Source: CAVTWH01 sp963794685
GTDB lineage: Bacteria > Actinomycetota > Actinomycetes > Mycobacteriales > Micromonosporaceae
Length of the DNA stretch: 64,000 nucleotides
Reading direction: 5' to 3'
NCBI GenBank assembly: GCA_963794685.1
Contig: CAWCFK010000005.1
Coordinates: 310,001 to 374,000, forward strand
Shown here: positions 17,165 through 25,279 of the stretch, one piece after another
Numbering within the stretch: position 1 is the first letter of the stretch
Layout: every line of letters begins with the position of its first letter
Notes under the pieces: generated by a model
The model's input: only the letters and a program-made list of their open reading frames with translations
Told to the model about the DNA's origin: nothing
Databases searched by the model: none
Position numbers and translations under genes: made by a program

Positions 17165-18810
17165 CGCGGCGCCCCGGCCAGCGTCGCGCGCAGCGGGTCC
17201 AGGCCCATCGGGCCGAGGCGCAGCGCAGCCATGTGGAAGCCCTTGCGGTCGAAGGCGGCCCCGGCGGCCCGGTCGGCGTCGCGGCGGATGCCCCACCACA
17301 GCCGGGAGCCGACCTTGAAGGCCAGCGCCTGCCCCGGCCAGCCGAGGTAGCGGTCCACCTCGAAGCGGGCGGTGTGCGGGTCGATGCCGGCCGCCCGGGT
17401 GAGGAACTGCGCCGCCAGCGCCGGCTGCCAGCGCGCCTCGTCGGTGAAGCCGTTCCCGGCCGGGATCGGCAGGTCCAGGTGCAGGCCCAGGTCGATGACG
17501 ATGCGGGCGGCCCGCCACATCTGGCCGGCGAGCATGCCGAGGCGCTCCGCCGGGTGGCGGTAGAGGCCCAGCTCGTCGGCGAGGCGTTCGGCGTAGTGCG
17601 CCCAGCCCTCGGCGTAGCCGTGCACGTGGCAGAGCACCCGTTGCCAGGGGTGCAGGCCCGCGGTGGCCAGGGTGACGGCGTACTGCAGGTGGTGGCCGGG
17701 CAGGCCCTCGTGGCACAGCGAGCCGGTGTCCTGCCACACCGGGACGGTGTCGCTGCCCGGCGGGACCGACCACCAGATGCTGCCGGTGCGGGTGAGCGCT
17801 GGATCCGGGGGGACGTAGTAGAGCACCCCGGAGCCGGTACGGCTGACCCGGCAGTCGACGTGCCGGGTGGCGGCCGGGATGTCGAAGTGCGCGCCGTCCA
17901 GGGCGTCGGTGAGCGCGTCGACCCGCTCGCGCAGCCAGGCTTCCAGCGCGTCACCGGTGGCCACCCGCCAGGCCGGGTCGGCGTCCAGCGCCGCCATCGC
18001 GGTCGCCGTGTCCGGGTGGCCCAGCTCGGTGGCGACAGCGGTCAGCTCGGCCGCCGTGCGGGTCAGCTCCGCCCAGCCGTAGTCGTAGAGTTCGTCGAGG
18101 TCGGTGTCGGCGCCGAGGAACGCCCGGGCGGTGACCGTATAGGTGTCCCGGCCCACACCGTCCACTGTGGATGCCTGCGGTGCCAGTTCGGTGCGTAGGA
18201 AGGTTTCGAAGTCACGGGTGGCTGCCGCGGCGCCGGCCGCCCCGGCGGCCAGGTCGGCGGCGAGCGGCCCGCCCGGGTAGCCGGCCGCGACGCCTGCGTA
18301 GAAGTCGGTGTCGCCGGTCCAGCCGGCGCACTGGTCGGCGACGGCGAGGACCTGGCGGCGGGCCACCAGGTTGCCGGCCGCCGCGCCGGCCCGCAGCGTC
18401 GCGGTGTACTGCGCCAGCGCGGTCGGTAGCGCCCGCAGGTGCCGGGCCAGCACGGCCCAGTCCTCGTCGCTGTCGCGGGGCAGGATGTCGAAGACCATCC
18501 GGGTGTGGTGCACGGGGGTGGCCAGCGGGGCCAGCAGCCGGGTGGTGAAGCCGGCCTCGTCCAGCGCCACGTCGGCGGCCATCCGTTCGGTGAACGCCGC
18601 CTTCAGCGACGCCTCGCCCGGTCGCCCGGCGTCGGCCCCGGCCGCCTGCGCCGCCGCCGCGCGGGACAGCTGGGCGCGGGCGGCGAAGCCGTCCGGGGAC
18701 AGGTCCGGGTAGAGCAGTTCCGGGGTACGCCCGAGCGCCTGCTCGGCCTCCGGGTCCAGGGCGGCGCGCCGGTCGAGGTAGCGGTCCACCACGTCGGTGA
18801 TCGTGGTCAT
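17161..18810 (-). CDS. DUF885 family protein (zinc-metallopeptidase-like)
   Basis: A 549-residue mostly helical protein of the DUF885 family. It has the gluzincin-type HEGLPGHHLQ motif (about residues 365-374), an expected zinc-binding and catalytic motif, followed by HGYAEGWAHYAERLADELGLY with the downstream Glu ligand region. No signal peptide is visible, so it is probably cytosolic. Family members are presumed carboxypeptidase-like hydrolases. The ATG at 18810 overlaps the amidohydrolase stop by 4 bp. Confidence 0.92.
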   Translation of the reverse strand: MTTITDVVDRYLDRRAALDPEAEQALGRTPELLYPDLSPDGFAARAQLSRAAAAQAAGADAGRPGEASLKAAFTERMAADVALDEAGFTTRLLAPLATPVHHTRMVFDILPRDSDEDWAVLARHLRALPTALAQYTATLRAGAAAGNLVARRQVLAVADQCAGWTGDTDFYAGVAAGYPGGPLAADLAAGAAGAAAATRDFETFLRTELAPQASTVDGVGRDTYTVTARAFLGADTDLDELYDYGWAELTRTAAELTAVATELGHPDTATAMAALDADPAWRVATGDALEAWLRERVDALTDALDGAHFDIPAATRHVDCRVSRTGSGVLYYVPPDPALTRTGSIWWSVPPGSDTVPVWQDTGSLCHEGLPGHHLQYAVTLATAGLHPWQRVLCHVHGYAEGWAHYAERLADELGLYRHPAERLGMLAGQMWRAARIVIDLGLHLDLPIPAGNGFTDEARWQPALAAQFLTRAAGIDPHTARFEVDRYLGWPGQALAFKVGSRLWWGIRRDADRAAGAAFDRKGFHMAALRLGPMGLDPLRATLAGAPR

Positions 18811-20045
18811 CGGGCGGTCGCCCAGCGGTGGGTGTCGTCGCGGTACACCACGGCTCCTTTCAGCACGGCGTGCAGGCTGCGCAGCGCGGAGACCGACCGG
18901 GTCGGGTCCTCGTGCAGTACCAGCAGGTCGGCGTGGGCGCCGGGCGCCACCCGGCCGAGCTGCTCGGGGCGCCCCAGCCACTGCGCCGGCCCGCTGGTGG
19001 CGGCCTTCAGCGCCGCCGCCACGGGCAGGCCGGCCTCGACCATGAACTCCAGCTCCCGGACGGTGGCGCTGGTGCCGTCGAAGTCGGCGTGCGGGGGCAT
19101 GTCGCTGCCCAGCGCCAGCACCACCCCGTTGGCGATGGCGGTACGCAGGCTCTCCCAGTGCCGGGGGCCGGCCGACAGCGCCCGCTCCATCAGCCAGCCG
19201 GGGACGCCGGAGTCGATGAAGAACTGCTCACAGCGGCTCACCACGATGGTCGGCACGTACCAGACGCCGCGCTGCGCCATCAGCCGGGTGACCGCGTCGT
19301 CGAGCTGGTAGCCGTGCTCGACGCAGTCCAGGCCGAGCTGCACGGCGCGGCGGACCGCGTCGGCCGGCCCCGCGTGGGCGGTGACTTTGCGGCCCCAGTC
19401 GTGCGCCACGCCGATCACGGCGGCCAGCTCGTCGTCGGTGAGCTGCGGGGTGTCGATGGCCTCGAACTGCCCGGCGATGCCGCCGGAGATGCACACCTTG
19501 ATCAGGTCGGCGCCGGCGCGCAGCTGGGCCCGGGTGGCGGCGCGGAAGCCGTCGGCGCCGTCGGCCTGCAGCGCGTCGGCGTCCCAGCCGTGGCCGCCGG
19601 TACAGCACAGCGCGTGGCCGGCGGTGAAGATGCGCGGCCCGTCCACAGCGCCGGCCTCGATGCCCTCGCGCAGTGCGAAGTCGGCGTAGCCGCGCTCGCC
19701 GACCAGCCGTACGGTGGTGACTCCGGCGTGCAGGGTGCGCCGCGCCGAATCGGCCATCAGCAGGACCAGCTGCGCGGGGTTGGCTGCCTGGACCCGGTCG
19801 GCGTGCCGGCCCGGCAGCCCGAGGGACAGGTGCACGTGCATGTTGACCAGGCCCGGCATGACGTGGTCGCCGCCCAGGTCGACGACCGGGGCGCCGGGCG
19901 CGGCGGCGAGGACGTCGTCCACCGGACCGACCGCCCGGATCCGGCCGTCGGCGCCGATGTGGATGCCCCGGTCGGGCGCCGAGCCGTCCCGGACGCCGTC
20001 GTAGAGCGACAGGTTGACCAGGACCTGCTCCGTGCCGCTCCGCAT
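18807..20045 (-). CDS. Amidohydrolase family protein (imidazolonepropionase/Sgx9260-like)
   Basis: A 412-residue metal-dependent amidohydrolase. An N-terminal beta-sandwich is followed by PGLVNMHVHLSLG with metal-binding HVH (70-72). The SGGIAGQFEAIDTPQLT block, VTAHAGPADAVRRAVQLGLDCVEHGYQLD with two more His ligands, and ALGSDMPPHADF with the catalytic Asp follow. It resembles the prolidase/imidazolonepropionase-like members that hydrolyse acylated amino acids or cyclic amides. The ATG at 20045 is chosen because the open frame upstream reads through a 28-bp repeat array. It is the first gene of the four-gene operon. Confidence 0.9.
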   Translation of the reverse strand: MRSGTEQVLVNLSLYDGVRDGSAPDRGIHIGADGRIRAVGPVDDVLAAAPGAPVVDLGGDHVMPGLVNMHVHLSLGLPGRHADRVQAANPAQLVLLMADSARRTLHAGVTTVRLVGERGYADFALREGIEAGAVDGPRIFTAGHALCCTGGHGWDADALQADGADGFRAATRAQLRAGADLIKVCISGGIAGQFEAIDTPQLTDDELAAVIGVAHDWGRKVTAHAGPADAVRRAVQLGLDCVEHGYQLDDAVTRLMAQRGVWYVPTIVVSRCEQFFIDSGVPGWLMERALSAGPRHWESLRTAIANGVVLALGSDMPPHADFDGTSATVRELEFMVEAGLPVAAALKAATSGPAQWLGRPEQLGRVAPGAHADLLVLHEDPTRSVSALRSLHAVLKGAVVYRDDTHRWATAR

Positions 20046-20117
20046 GCGCCGCACGTTACCCGACCCGACCTGCGCTGTTACAAGATCCCCAGGCCCTGGC
20101 CCGGCCGACTCCACTCC

Positions 20118-20229
20118 GGGCCATGGCCTGGCGCGGGTCACCTCCGGGCCATGACCCGGCGCGGGTCGCCTCCGGGTCATGGCCTGGCGCGGGTCGCCTC
20201 CGGGTCATGACCCGGCGCGGGTCACGGTC
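20118..20229. repeat. Four tandem 28-bp repeats with alternating subtypes
   Basis: Units start at 20118, 20146, 20174 and 20202. Units 1 and 3 carry ATGGCCTGGCGCGGGTC; units 2 and 4 carry ATGACCCGGCGCGGGTC, which holds a 6-bp inverted repeat (GACCCG/CGGGTC). A degenerate fifth unit may precede at about 20090. The array lies 73 bp upstream of the amidohydrolase start and 41 bp from the MFS stop. Confidence 0.85.
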
Positions 20230-20270
20230 GGGTCAGGGCCGCGTCGCCGGGTGACGGCGGGGTGGCCGGG

Positions 20271-21671
20271 TCAGCGCCCTGGTCGCCCGGGCAGCCACCG
20301 GCTCAGCAGGGTCATCGCCAGCGCCGCGGCGGTGAGCAGGCCGAACAGGGCAGCTACCCAGTGCCCGCCGAGCCGGGCCTGGGTCAGGCCGACCAGGGTC
20401 ACCCCGAGCGAAGCACTCAGCTGCACGGTCATGAACAGCGCCGTGGTGCCCTGGGCTGCCTCGGCGACCGGCAGGATGCGGTACACCCCGGAGAACGTGG
20501 GTGCGGCGGTCAGCCCGAAGGCCAGCCCGACGACGACGAACAGCGCCAGCGCCAGCGGTGCCGGCAGCCACCCGGACAGCAGCGCGACGGTGCCCAGGCC
20601 CACCGCCGTCCCCAGTGACCCGGCCCGGACCAGCGGCCGGGGTCCGGTGCGGTCGCCCAGCCGGGCACCGCTGGCCATGGAGATCAGCAGCCCGAGGCCG
20701 AGCGCGGCGACCGGCAGCCCGCGCGCCAGCCCGTGCAGACCCAGCCGTTGGCCGGCGATGATCGGCAGCGCGGTGATCTGGCTGAACATGACCAGCCCGA
20801 CCATCGCCATCACCGCGAGGCTGGGGGCGAATCCGGGACGGCGCAGCAGCCGCAGGTCGAAGGCGGGTGGGCGGGTGGTGCGCAGCGCGTACCGGTAGTA
20901 GCCGGCGAGCAGCGCGGTGCCGGCGGCGGCGAACCCGGCGGCGGTCCACCACCGGCCGGAGCCGCCGGCCACCGAGAGGGCGTAGAGGACGGCGAGGAAA
21001 CCGCCGGTGAGTAGGGCCAGCCCGGGCACGTCGGCGCGGGCCGCCGGCTGCACCGCGGCCGTTCCGGCGGCCGGCAGGGCGGGCAGCGCAATGGCCAGCA
21101 CGACCAGCCCGAACGGGATGTTGACCAGGAAGATCCACTGCCATTCCCCGGTACGCAGCAGCGCGGCGCCGACCAGCGGGCCGAGCAGCGGCGCGACGTT
21201 GATGATCGCCGACATCCGGCCGAGTACCCGTCCCACCCGCTCGCGCGGCGCGAGCGCCCCGGCCAGCGCCAGCGAGGTGGGTTCCAGCAGGCCGCCGCCG
21301 AAGCCCTGGACCACCCGCGCGGCGATCAGCGACCCGATCGACCAGGACAGCGCGGCGAGTGCGGAGCCGACCAGGAAGAGCAGCAGGCCGGCGACGAAGA
21401 CCCGGCGCCCGCCGTAGCGGGCCATCGCCCAGCCGAGCAGCGGCAGCATCGCCGCGGCGGCGAGCAGGTAGCCGACGGTGACCCAGACGACGGTGGGCAG
21501 CCCGGTGTGGAAGCTGTCGGCCAGCGGTTGCAGGGCAGCGGCGACGACGGTGCCGTCCATGACGGCCAGCAGCGCGGCCAGGCCGAGGGCGGGCAGCGCC
21601 CAACGGGACGGCGCGGGCGCCTGCGGCGCCGGGGAGGCGAGGTCGGGCGCCAGCTCATTCTGTACTGTCAC
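20271..21671 (-). CDS. MFS transporter, DHA2-like drug exporter
   Basis: A 466-residue integral membrane proton-coupled exporter (487 with the alternative start at 21692 would not fit the promoter as well; that reading gives 473). It has about 13-14 hydrophobic helices. Motif A-like segment GWAMARYGGRRVFVAGL, the GGLLEPTSLALAGALAPRERVGRVLG motif and a LGPLVGAALLRTGEWQWIFLVNIPFGL segment are typical of the EmrB/QacA (DHA2) branch. Start codons are GTG at either position. I favour 21671 because a TTGACT/TTAGTT promoter would begin the transcript there, giving a leaderless message. It is divergent from a TetR gene, which probably represses it. Confidence 0.9.
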   Translation of the reverse strand: MTVQNELAPDLASPAPQAPAPSRWALPALGLAALLAVMDGTVVAAALQPLADSFHTGLPTVVWVTVGYLLAAAAMLPLLGWAMARYGGRRVFVAGLLLFLVGSALAALSWSIGSLIAARVVQGFGGGLLEPTSLALAGALAPRERVGRVLGRMSAIINVAPLLGPLVGAALLRTGEWQWIFLVNIPFGLVVLAIALPALPAAGTAAVQPAARADVPGLALLTGGFLAVLYALSVAGGSGRWWTAAGFAAAGTALLAGYYRYALRTTRPPAFDLRLLRRPGFAPSLAVMAMVGLVMFSQITALPIIAGQRLGLHGLARGLPVAALGLGLLISMASGARLGDRTGPRPLVRAGSLGTAVGLGTVALLSGWLPAPLALALFVVVGLAFGLTAAPTFSGVYRILPVAEAAQGTTALFMTVQLSASLGVTLVGLTQARLGGHWVAALFGLLTAAALAMTLLSRWLPGRPGR

Positions 21672-21679
21672 GGGTGCCA

Positions 21680-21708
21680 AACTAAACTGCACCGTATAGT
21701 AAAGTCAA
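21680..21708 (-). promoter_or_regulatory. Promoter and dyad operator between the MFS and TetR genes
   Basis: The minus strand reads -35 TTGACT (21708-21703), a 17-bp spacer and -10 TTAGTT (21685-21680). An imperfect dyad ACTAAACT - 9 bp - AGTAAAGT (21681-21705) covers it. On the plus strand TATAGT (21695-21700) could be the tetR -10. The region is far more AT-rich than its surroundings. TetR binding here is inferred. Confidence 0.55.
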
Positions 21709-21728
21709 CGACACGGTAGGATCAGTGC

Positions 21729-22385
21729 ATGACCACGGCGACCAGGCGCACCACCGAGCGGGCGCTGCGCCCGGACAAGCGGCGGGCGATCCTCGACGCG
21801 GCCGCACCGATCTTCGGCAACGAGGGGTACGAGCGGGCCAGCGTGGACGCCATCGCGGCCGCGGCCGGCGTCTCCAAACCCACCATCTACAGCCACTTCG
21901 GCGGCAAGGAGCAGCTGTTCCGGGAGTCCGTCGCGGACTCCGCCGCCCAGCAGAACGCCGAAGCGCTGCAGGTCATCCTCACCCTCGACCTGACCACCGC
22001 CCGCTGGCACGCCAGCCTCCACCAGCTCGGCGCCAAGCTGGTCGAGTGCCAGCGCACCCCCTGCGCCGTGTACCTGCGCCGCATGATCGCCGCCGAGACG
22101 GCCCGCGACCCGCAGGTCTACCGCACCGTGCGGGAACGCGCGGCCGACCCCATCCTGGAGGCGCTCGCCGGCCGGCTCGCCATGCTCAGCAACGCCGGCC
22201 ACCTGCGCATCCCCGACCCCGCACTGGCCGCCCGCCAGTTCCTCGCGCTGGTCGGCGCCCAGGTCGGCGAGCTCACCGAGGAGGGCCACCGGGCGGTAAC
22301 CGACGCGGTGCTGCGGCGCGCCGTCGACGCCGGAGTGGACACGTTCGTCCGGGCGTACGCCGCCCCGGCCCGCGACGGGGCATGA
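21729..22385 (+). CDS. TetR/AcrR family transcriptional regulator
   Basis: A 218-residue repressor. The DNA-binding helix-turn-helix is RRAILDAAAPIFGNEGYERASVDAIAAAAGVSKPTIYSHFGGKEQLF read in segments (residues about 18-62). The C-terminal ligand-binding domain resembles AefR-like TetR_C members (LARQFLALVGAQVGELTEEGHRAVTDAVLRRAVDAGVDTFVRAY region). It is divergently transcribed from the MFS exporter across 57 bp holding a dyad operator, so it very probably controls the exporter and itself. The inducing ligand is unknown. The arginase-family gene follows after 7 bp. Confidence 0.93.
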   Translation: MTTATRRTTERALRPDKRRAILDAAAPIFGNEGYERASVDAIAAAAGVSKPTIYSHFGGKEQLFRESVADSAAQQNAEALQVILTLDLTTARWHASLHQLGAKLVECQRTPCAVYLRRMIAAETARDPQVYRTVRERAADPILEALAGRLAMLSNAGHLRIPDPALAARQFLALVGAQVGELTEEGHRAVTDAVLRRAVDAGVDTFVRAYAAPARDGA

Positions 22386-22392
22386 TGGCCGG

Positions 22393-23148
22393 GTGTCCAT
22401 CGTCTTCCTGCCCTACCACATGGACGAGTACCTGCCCGAGCTGAACGTCGCACTGCCCGCCGGGCACGAGCTGACCGCCGTCGTGCAGGAGCTGCCCGAG
22501 GGCGACACCTGGACCCGGCTGGCCGCGCTCTACGCGCCGACCGTCGACCTGCTCACCCCCCGGATACTGGCCGGGGACCGCCCCGCCGTCGTCTCGGCCG
22601 ACTGCACCGCCGTGCTGGCCACCGTCGCCGCGCTCCAGCGCGCCGGGGTGCAGCCCGGCATCGTCTGGTTCGACGCGCACGGCGACCTGCAGACCCTGGA
22701 GACCAGCCACACCGGGTACCTCGGCGGGATGTCGGTGCGCCTGCTGCTCGGGTACCGGCCGGAGCTGATCGCCGACCGGCTCGGCCTGCGGCCGGTCGAC
22801 GAGGACCGGGTGGTCCTGGTCGACGGCCGCGACCTCGACCCGCCCGAGGCGCAGTACCTTGCCCGCTCGGCGATCCGGCGGGTCGAGGTGGCGGCGCTGG
22901 CCGCCGACGACCTGCCCGCCGGCCCGCTGCTGGTGCACGTTGACGTCGACGTGGTGGACCCGGCGGAGATCGCCGAACTGAGCTTCCCGGTCCCCGGCGG
23001 CCCGACCGCCGCCGCCGTGCTGGCCGCCGTCGGGCGGATCCGGGACACCGGCCGGGTCGCCGCCGTGAGCGTGGCCTGCGCCTGGTCACCCGGCACCGCC
23101 GACCGCGACGGCCAGCGCGCCCGGCTGCTCCGCGGCCTGCTGGGCTGA
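22393..23148 (+). CDS. Arginase/agmatinase family protein
   Basis: A 251-residue ureohydrolase-fold protein, GTG start. Mn-binding motifs WFDAHGDLQT (DAHGD at 94-98) and HVDVDVVDP (about 181-189) are intact. The usual first motif GGDHS is instead SADCTAVLA (68-76), so the first metal ligand His is replaced by the Asp-Cys pair. Known ureohydrolases split guanidino compounds into urea and an amine; this divergent active site makes the substrate uncertain. It lies 7 bp after tetR and may be co-transcribed. Confidence 0.85.
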   Translation: MSIVFLPYHMDEYLPELNVALPAGHELTAVVQELPEGDTWTRLAALYAPTVDLLTPRILAGDRPAVVSADCTAVLATVAALQRAGVQPGIVWFDAHGDLQTLETSHTGYLGGMSVRLLLGYRPELIADRLGLRPVDEDRVVLVDGRDLDPPEAQYLARSAIRRVEVAALAADDLPAGPLLVHVDVDVVDPAEIAELSFPVPGGPTAAAVLAAVGRIRDTGRVAAVSVACAWSPGTADRDGQRARLLRGLLG

Positions 23149-23257
23149 GCGGATCGGCGGACGGACCCCGGCCCGGAGCGGATCCGCGCCCAGTGGCCAC
23201 CCGGCCGCACCCGCGCCGCATCCGCCGGGCAGGCGGCGAAGGCCCGCGCCGGGCAGG

Positions 23258-23854
23258 ATGGCCGGTATGACCGGAGCTGACAAGGAGGACCTGCGGGTGT
23301 ACCTGCAGGCCGCGCGCAACGCGCTGCTGTGGAAGATGGAGGGCCTCGGTGAATACGACGTGCGCCGGCCCCTGGTGCCCACCGGCACCAACCTGCTGGG
23401 CCTGGTGAAGCACGCGGCCGCGGTCGAGGCCGGCTACCTCGGCTCGGTGTTCGGCCGGCCGTTCCCCCAGGCACCGGCGTGGATGACCGAGGACACCGGG
23501 GACAACGCCGACTTCTGGGCCACCCCGGAAGAGTCCCGGGAGTACCTGGTCGAGCTGTACCGCACGGTGTGGGCGCACGCCGACGCCACCGTCGACGAGC
23601 TGTCCCTGGAGACCACCGGCCAGGTGCCCTGGTGGCCGCCGGAGCGCCGGACCGTCACGCTGCACCGCATCCTCGTGCACCTCATCACCGACCTGCAGCG
23701 CCACGCCGGCCACGCCGACCTGGTCCGGGAACTCATCGACGGGTCAGCCGGGCTGCGCCCGAACGGCTCCAACCTGCCCTCCGAGGACCCCGACTGGTGG
23801 CGGGCGCATCACGATCGGGTGGAGCAGGCGGCCCGGACCGCCGCCGGCCGCTGA
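23258..23854 (+). CDS. DinB family protein (DUF664)
   Basis: A 198-residue four-helix-bundle protein of the DinB/DUF664 family (195 if the ATG at 23267 is used, which starts MTGADKEDLRVYLQAARNALLWKMEGLGEYDVRRPL). His residues that form the family's metal triad are in LGLVKHAAAVEAGYLG and in HRILVHLITDLQRHAGHADLVREL. The family includes metal-dependent thiol-transfer enzymes (bacillithiol- or mycothiol-dependent). With the bundle intact, a mycothiol-linked role in an actinomycete is plausible but inferred. Confidence 0.9.
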   Translation: MAGMTGADKEDLRVYLQAARNALLWKMEGLGEYDVRRPLVPTGTNLLGLVKHAAAVEAGYLGSVFGRPFPQAPAWMTEDTGDNADFWATPEESREYLVELYRTVWAHADATVDELSLETTGQVPWWPPERRTVTLHRILVHLITDLQRHAGHADLVRELIDGSAGLRPNGSNLPSEDPDWWRAHHDRVEQAARTAAGR

Positions 23855-23877
23855 GGGCGGATCGGTTACCGTGGTGC

Positions 23878-23900
23878 GCCGCACCCGACGACGGTGCGGC
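23878..23900 (+). terminator. Hairpin between dinB-like gene and crcB
   Basis: An 8-bp perfect stem (GCCGCACC / GGTGCGGC) with a 7-nt loop lies 24 bp after the DinB-family stop and 34 bp before the crcB GTG. It could terminate the first gene or be a leader structure for crcB. No T-tract follows. I looked for the fluoride riboswitch consensus here and did not find it. Confidence 0.4.
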
Positions 23901-23933
23901 CCGCCGGGCCAGACACCACCCAGGGGGTACGCC

Positions 23934-24449
23934 GTGGCCGAGCCCACCGCGCCCCGGGTCGAGGCCACCGACCCGGACATCGACCTGCACGTCGCCGGAC
24001 AGCGCGCCGAGCTGTACCGCCGGCACGGCGTGGTGCTGCCGGTCATCGCCGTAGGCGGCGCCCTCGGCGCGCTGGCCCGCTACGGGCTCGGCGTCGCGCT
24101 ACCCACCGCGCCGACCGCCTTCCCGTGGACCACGCTGCTGGTCAACGTCACCGGCTGCGCCCTGATCGGCGTGCTGATGGTGCTGGTCGGCGCGGTCTGG
24201 ACCGGGTACCCGCTGGCCCGGCCGTTCCTCGGCACCGGGGTGCTGGGCGGTTACACCACCTTCTCCAGCTACGTGGTGGACGCCCAGCGACTGGTGGACG
24301 CCGGCCGGGGCGGGCTGGCGCTGGCGTACCTGGGCGCCACCCTGCTGGCGGCGCTGTCCGCGGTGTGGCTGGGCGGCGCGGCGGCCCGCGCGGTGCTGGC
24401 CGCCCGGCGCCCCGCGGCGCTGACCCGCGACGGGGAGTCGGGGCGGTGA
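23934..24449 (+). CDS. crcB: Fluoride efflux transporter CrcB/Fluc, subunit 1
   Basis: A 171-residue small membrane protein of the Fluc fluoride-channel family with four transmembrane helices. The polar ~35-residue N-terminal extension (MAEPTAPRVEATDPDID) is followed by GGALGALARYGLG. The conserved NVTGCALIGVL segment has the pore-lining Asn, and GVLGGYTTFSSYVVDA holds the Thr/Phe box. The GTG start at 23934 has AGGGGG nearby. It overlaps the second crcB by 4 bp (GTGA), consistent with the paired subunits of heteromeric Fluc systems. Confidence 0.94.
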   Translation: MAEPTAPRVEATDPDIDLHVAGQRAELYRRHGVVLPVIAVGGALGALARYGLGVALPTAPTAFPWTTLLVNVTGCALIGVLMVLVGAVWTGYPLARPFLGTGVLGGYTTFSSYVVDAQRLVDAGRGGLALAYLGATLLAALSAVWLGGAAARAVLAARRPAALTRDGESGR

Positions 24450-24820
24450 CCGCGCTGCTGGTGGTGCTCGGGGCGGCGGTCGGCGCGCCGCTGCGGTACC
24501 TGGCCGACCGGGCGGTGCAGGCCCGGCACGACTCGGTCTTCCCCTGGGGCACCTTCGCCGTCAACGTGGCCGGGTCGTTCCTGCTCGGCGCGCTGGCCAC
24601 CGGCGCCCGCGCGCACGGCGTGGACAGCGCGCTGCTGGCGCTGGCCGGTACCGGCTTCTGCGGCGCCCTGACCACCTGGTCCACGTTCGGCTACGAGACC
24701 GTCCGGCTGCTGGGGCCGGGTACCCGGCCGGCGGCGCTGGCCAACGTGGTGGCCAGCATCGGCGCGGGGCTCGGCGCCGCCGTCTGCGGGGCCGCGGCGG
24801 CCTCGGCGATCTGGGGCTGA
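24446..24820 (+). CDS. crcB: Fluoride efflux transporter CrcB/Fluc, subunit 2
   Basis: A 124-residue partner of the preceding protein, without the polar extension. It has GAAVGAPLRYLADRAV, WGTFAVNVAGSFLLG (pore Asn), and TGFCGALTTWSTFGYETV (Thr/Phe box). Four helices are predicted. Tandem crcB genes are usual in Gram-positive bacteria, where the two products form an antiparallel heterodimer that exports fluoride. GTG start, translationally coupled to subunit 1. Confidence 0.94.
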   Translation: MTALLVVLGAAVGAPLRYLADRAVQARHDSVFPWGTFAVNVAGSFLLGALATGARAHGVDSALLALAGTGFCGALTTWSTFGYETVRLLGPGTRPAALANVVASIGAGLGAAVCGAAAASAIWG

Positions 24821-24865
24821 CCGGGCCGGGCGGAAGTGTCCGACCCGGGTCGTAGCTTCGTGGCC

Positions 24866-25237
24866 ATGGTGACCGTCGAGGACGTCCGGGCGCTGGCGCT
24901 GACCCTGCCGCGCAGCAGCGAGCACGTCATCCGCGACCGGGTCAAGTTCCGGGTCGGGCGCATCGTCTATGTCGCGTTCTCCCGCGACGAGACCACGATG
25001 GGCTTCGGCTACCCCAAAGAGGAGCGCGACGCGCTGGTCGCCGCCGAGCCGGAGACGTTCTTCCTGCCCCGCGCCTCGGACCTGCGCTACCACTGGGTGG
25101 AGTGCCGGCTGGACCGGCTGGACCCGGCACGGATGCCGGAGCTGGTGATCGACGCCTGGCAGCTGGCCGTTCCGAAGCGGGTGGCCGCCGCCTACCTGGC
25201 CGCCACGGCCGAGCAGGGCCGAGCGTCGGGTGGGTGA
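24866..25237 (+). CDS. MmcQ/YjbR family protein
   Basis: A 123-residue protein with the MmcQ/YjbR (CyaY-like) fold: VTVEDVRALALTLPRSSEHVIRDRVKFRVGRIVYVAFSRDE in segments, a central MGFGYPKEERDALVAAEPETFF, and C-terminal DPARMPELVIDAWQLAVPKRVAAAYL. The ATG at 24866 matches the family start. The role is poorly known (described as DNA-binding-like). It ends within the left arm of a terminator hairpin shared with the convergent MMPL gene. Confidence 0.9.
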   Translation: MVTVEDVRALALTLPRSSEHVIRDRVKFRVGRIVYVAFSRDETTMGFGYPKEERDALVAAEPETFFLPRASDLRYHWVECRLDRLDPARMPELVIDAWQLAVPKRVAAAYLAATAEQGRASGG

Positions 25238-25275
25238 CCGGGCGGCCGTTGCCCCCACACGGGCCGCCCGGTCAC
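25234..25275. terminator. Bidirectional intrinsic terminator
   Basis: Perfect 14-bp arms (GTGACCGGGCGGCC and complement) with a 14-nt loop. The left arm contains the YjbR stop codon, and the right arm ends 4 bp before the MMPL stop. It serves both convergent genes. Confidence 0.8.
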
Positions 25276-25279
25276 CGGC

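Noticed and set aside
23855..23933. Possible fluoride riboswitch upstream of crcB
   Set aside because: The crcB motif consensus is not present; only a simple 8-bp hairpin is visible.
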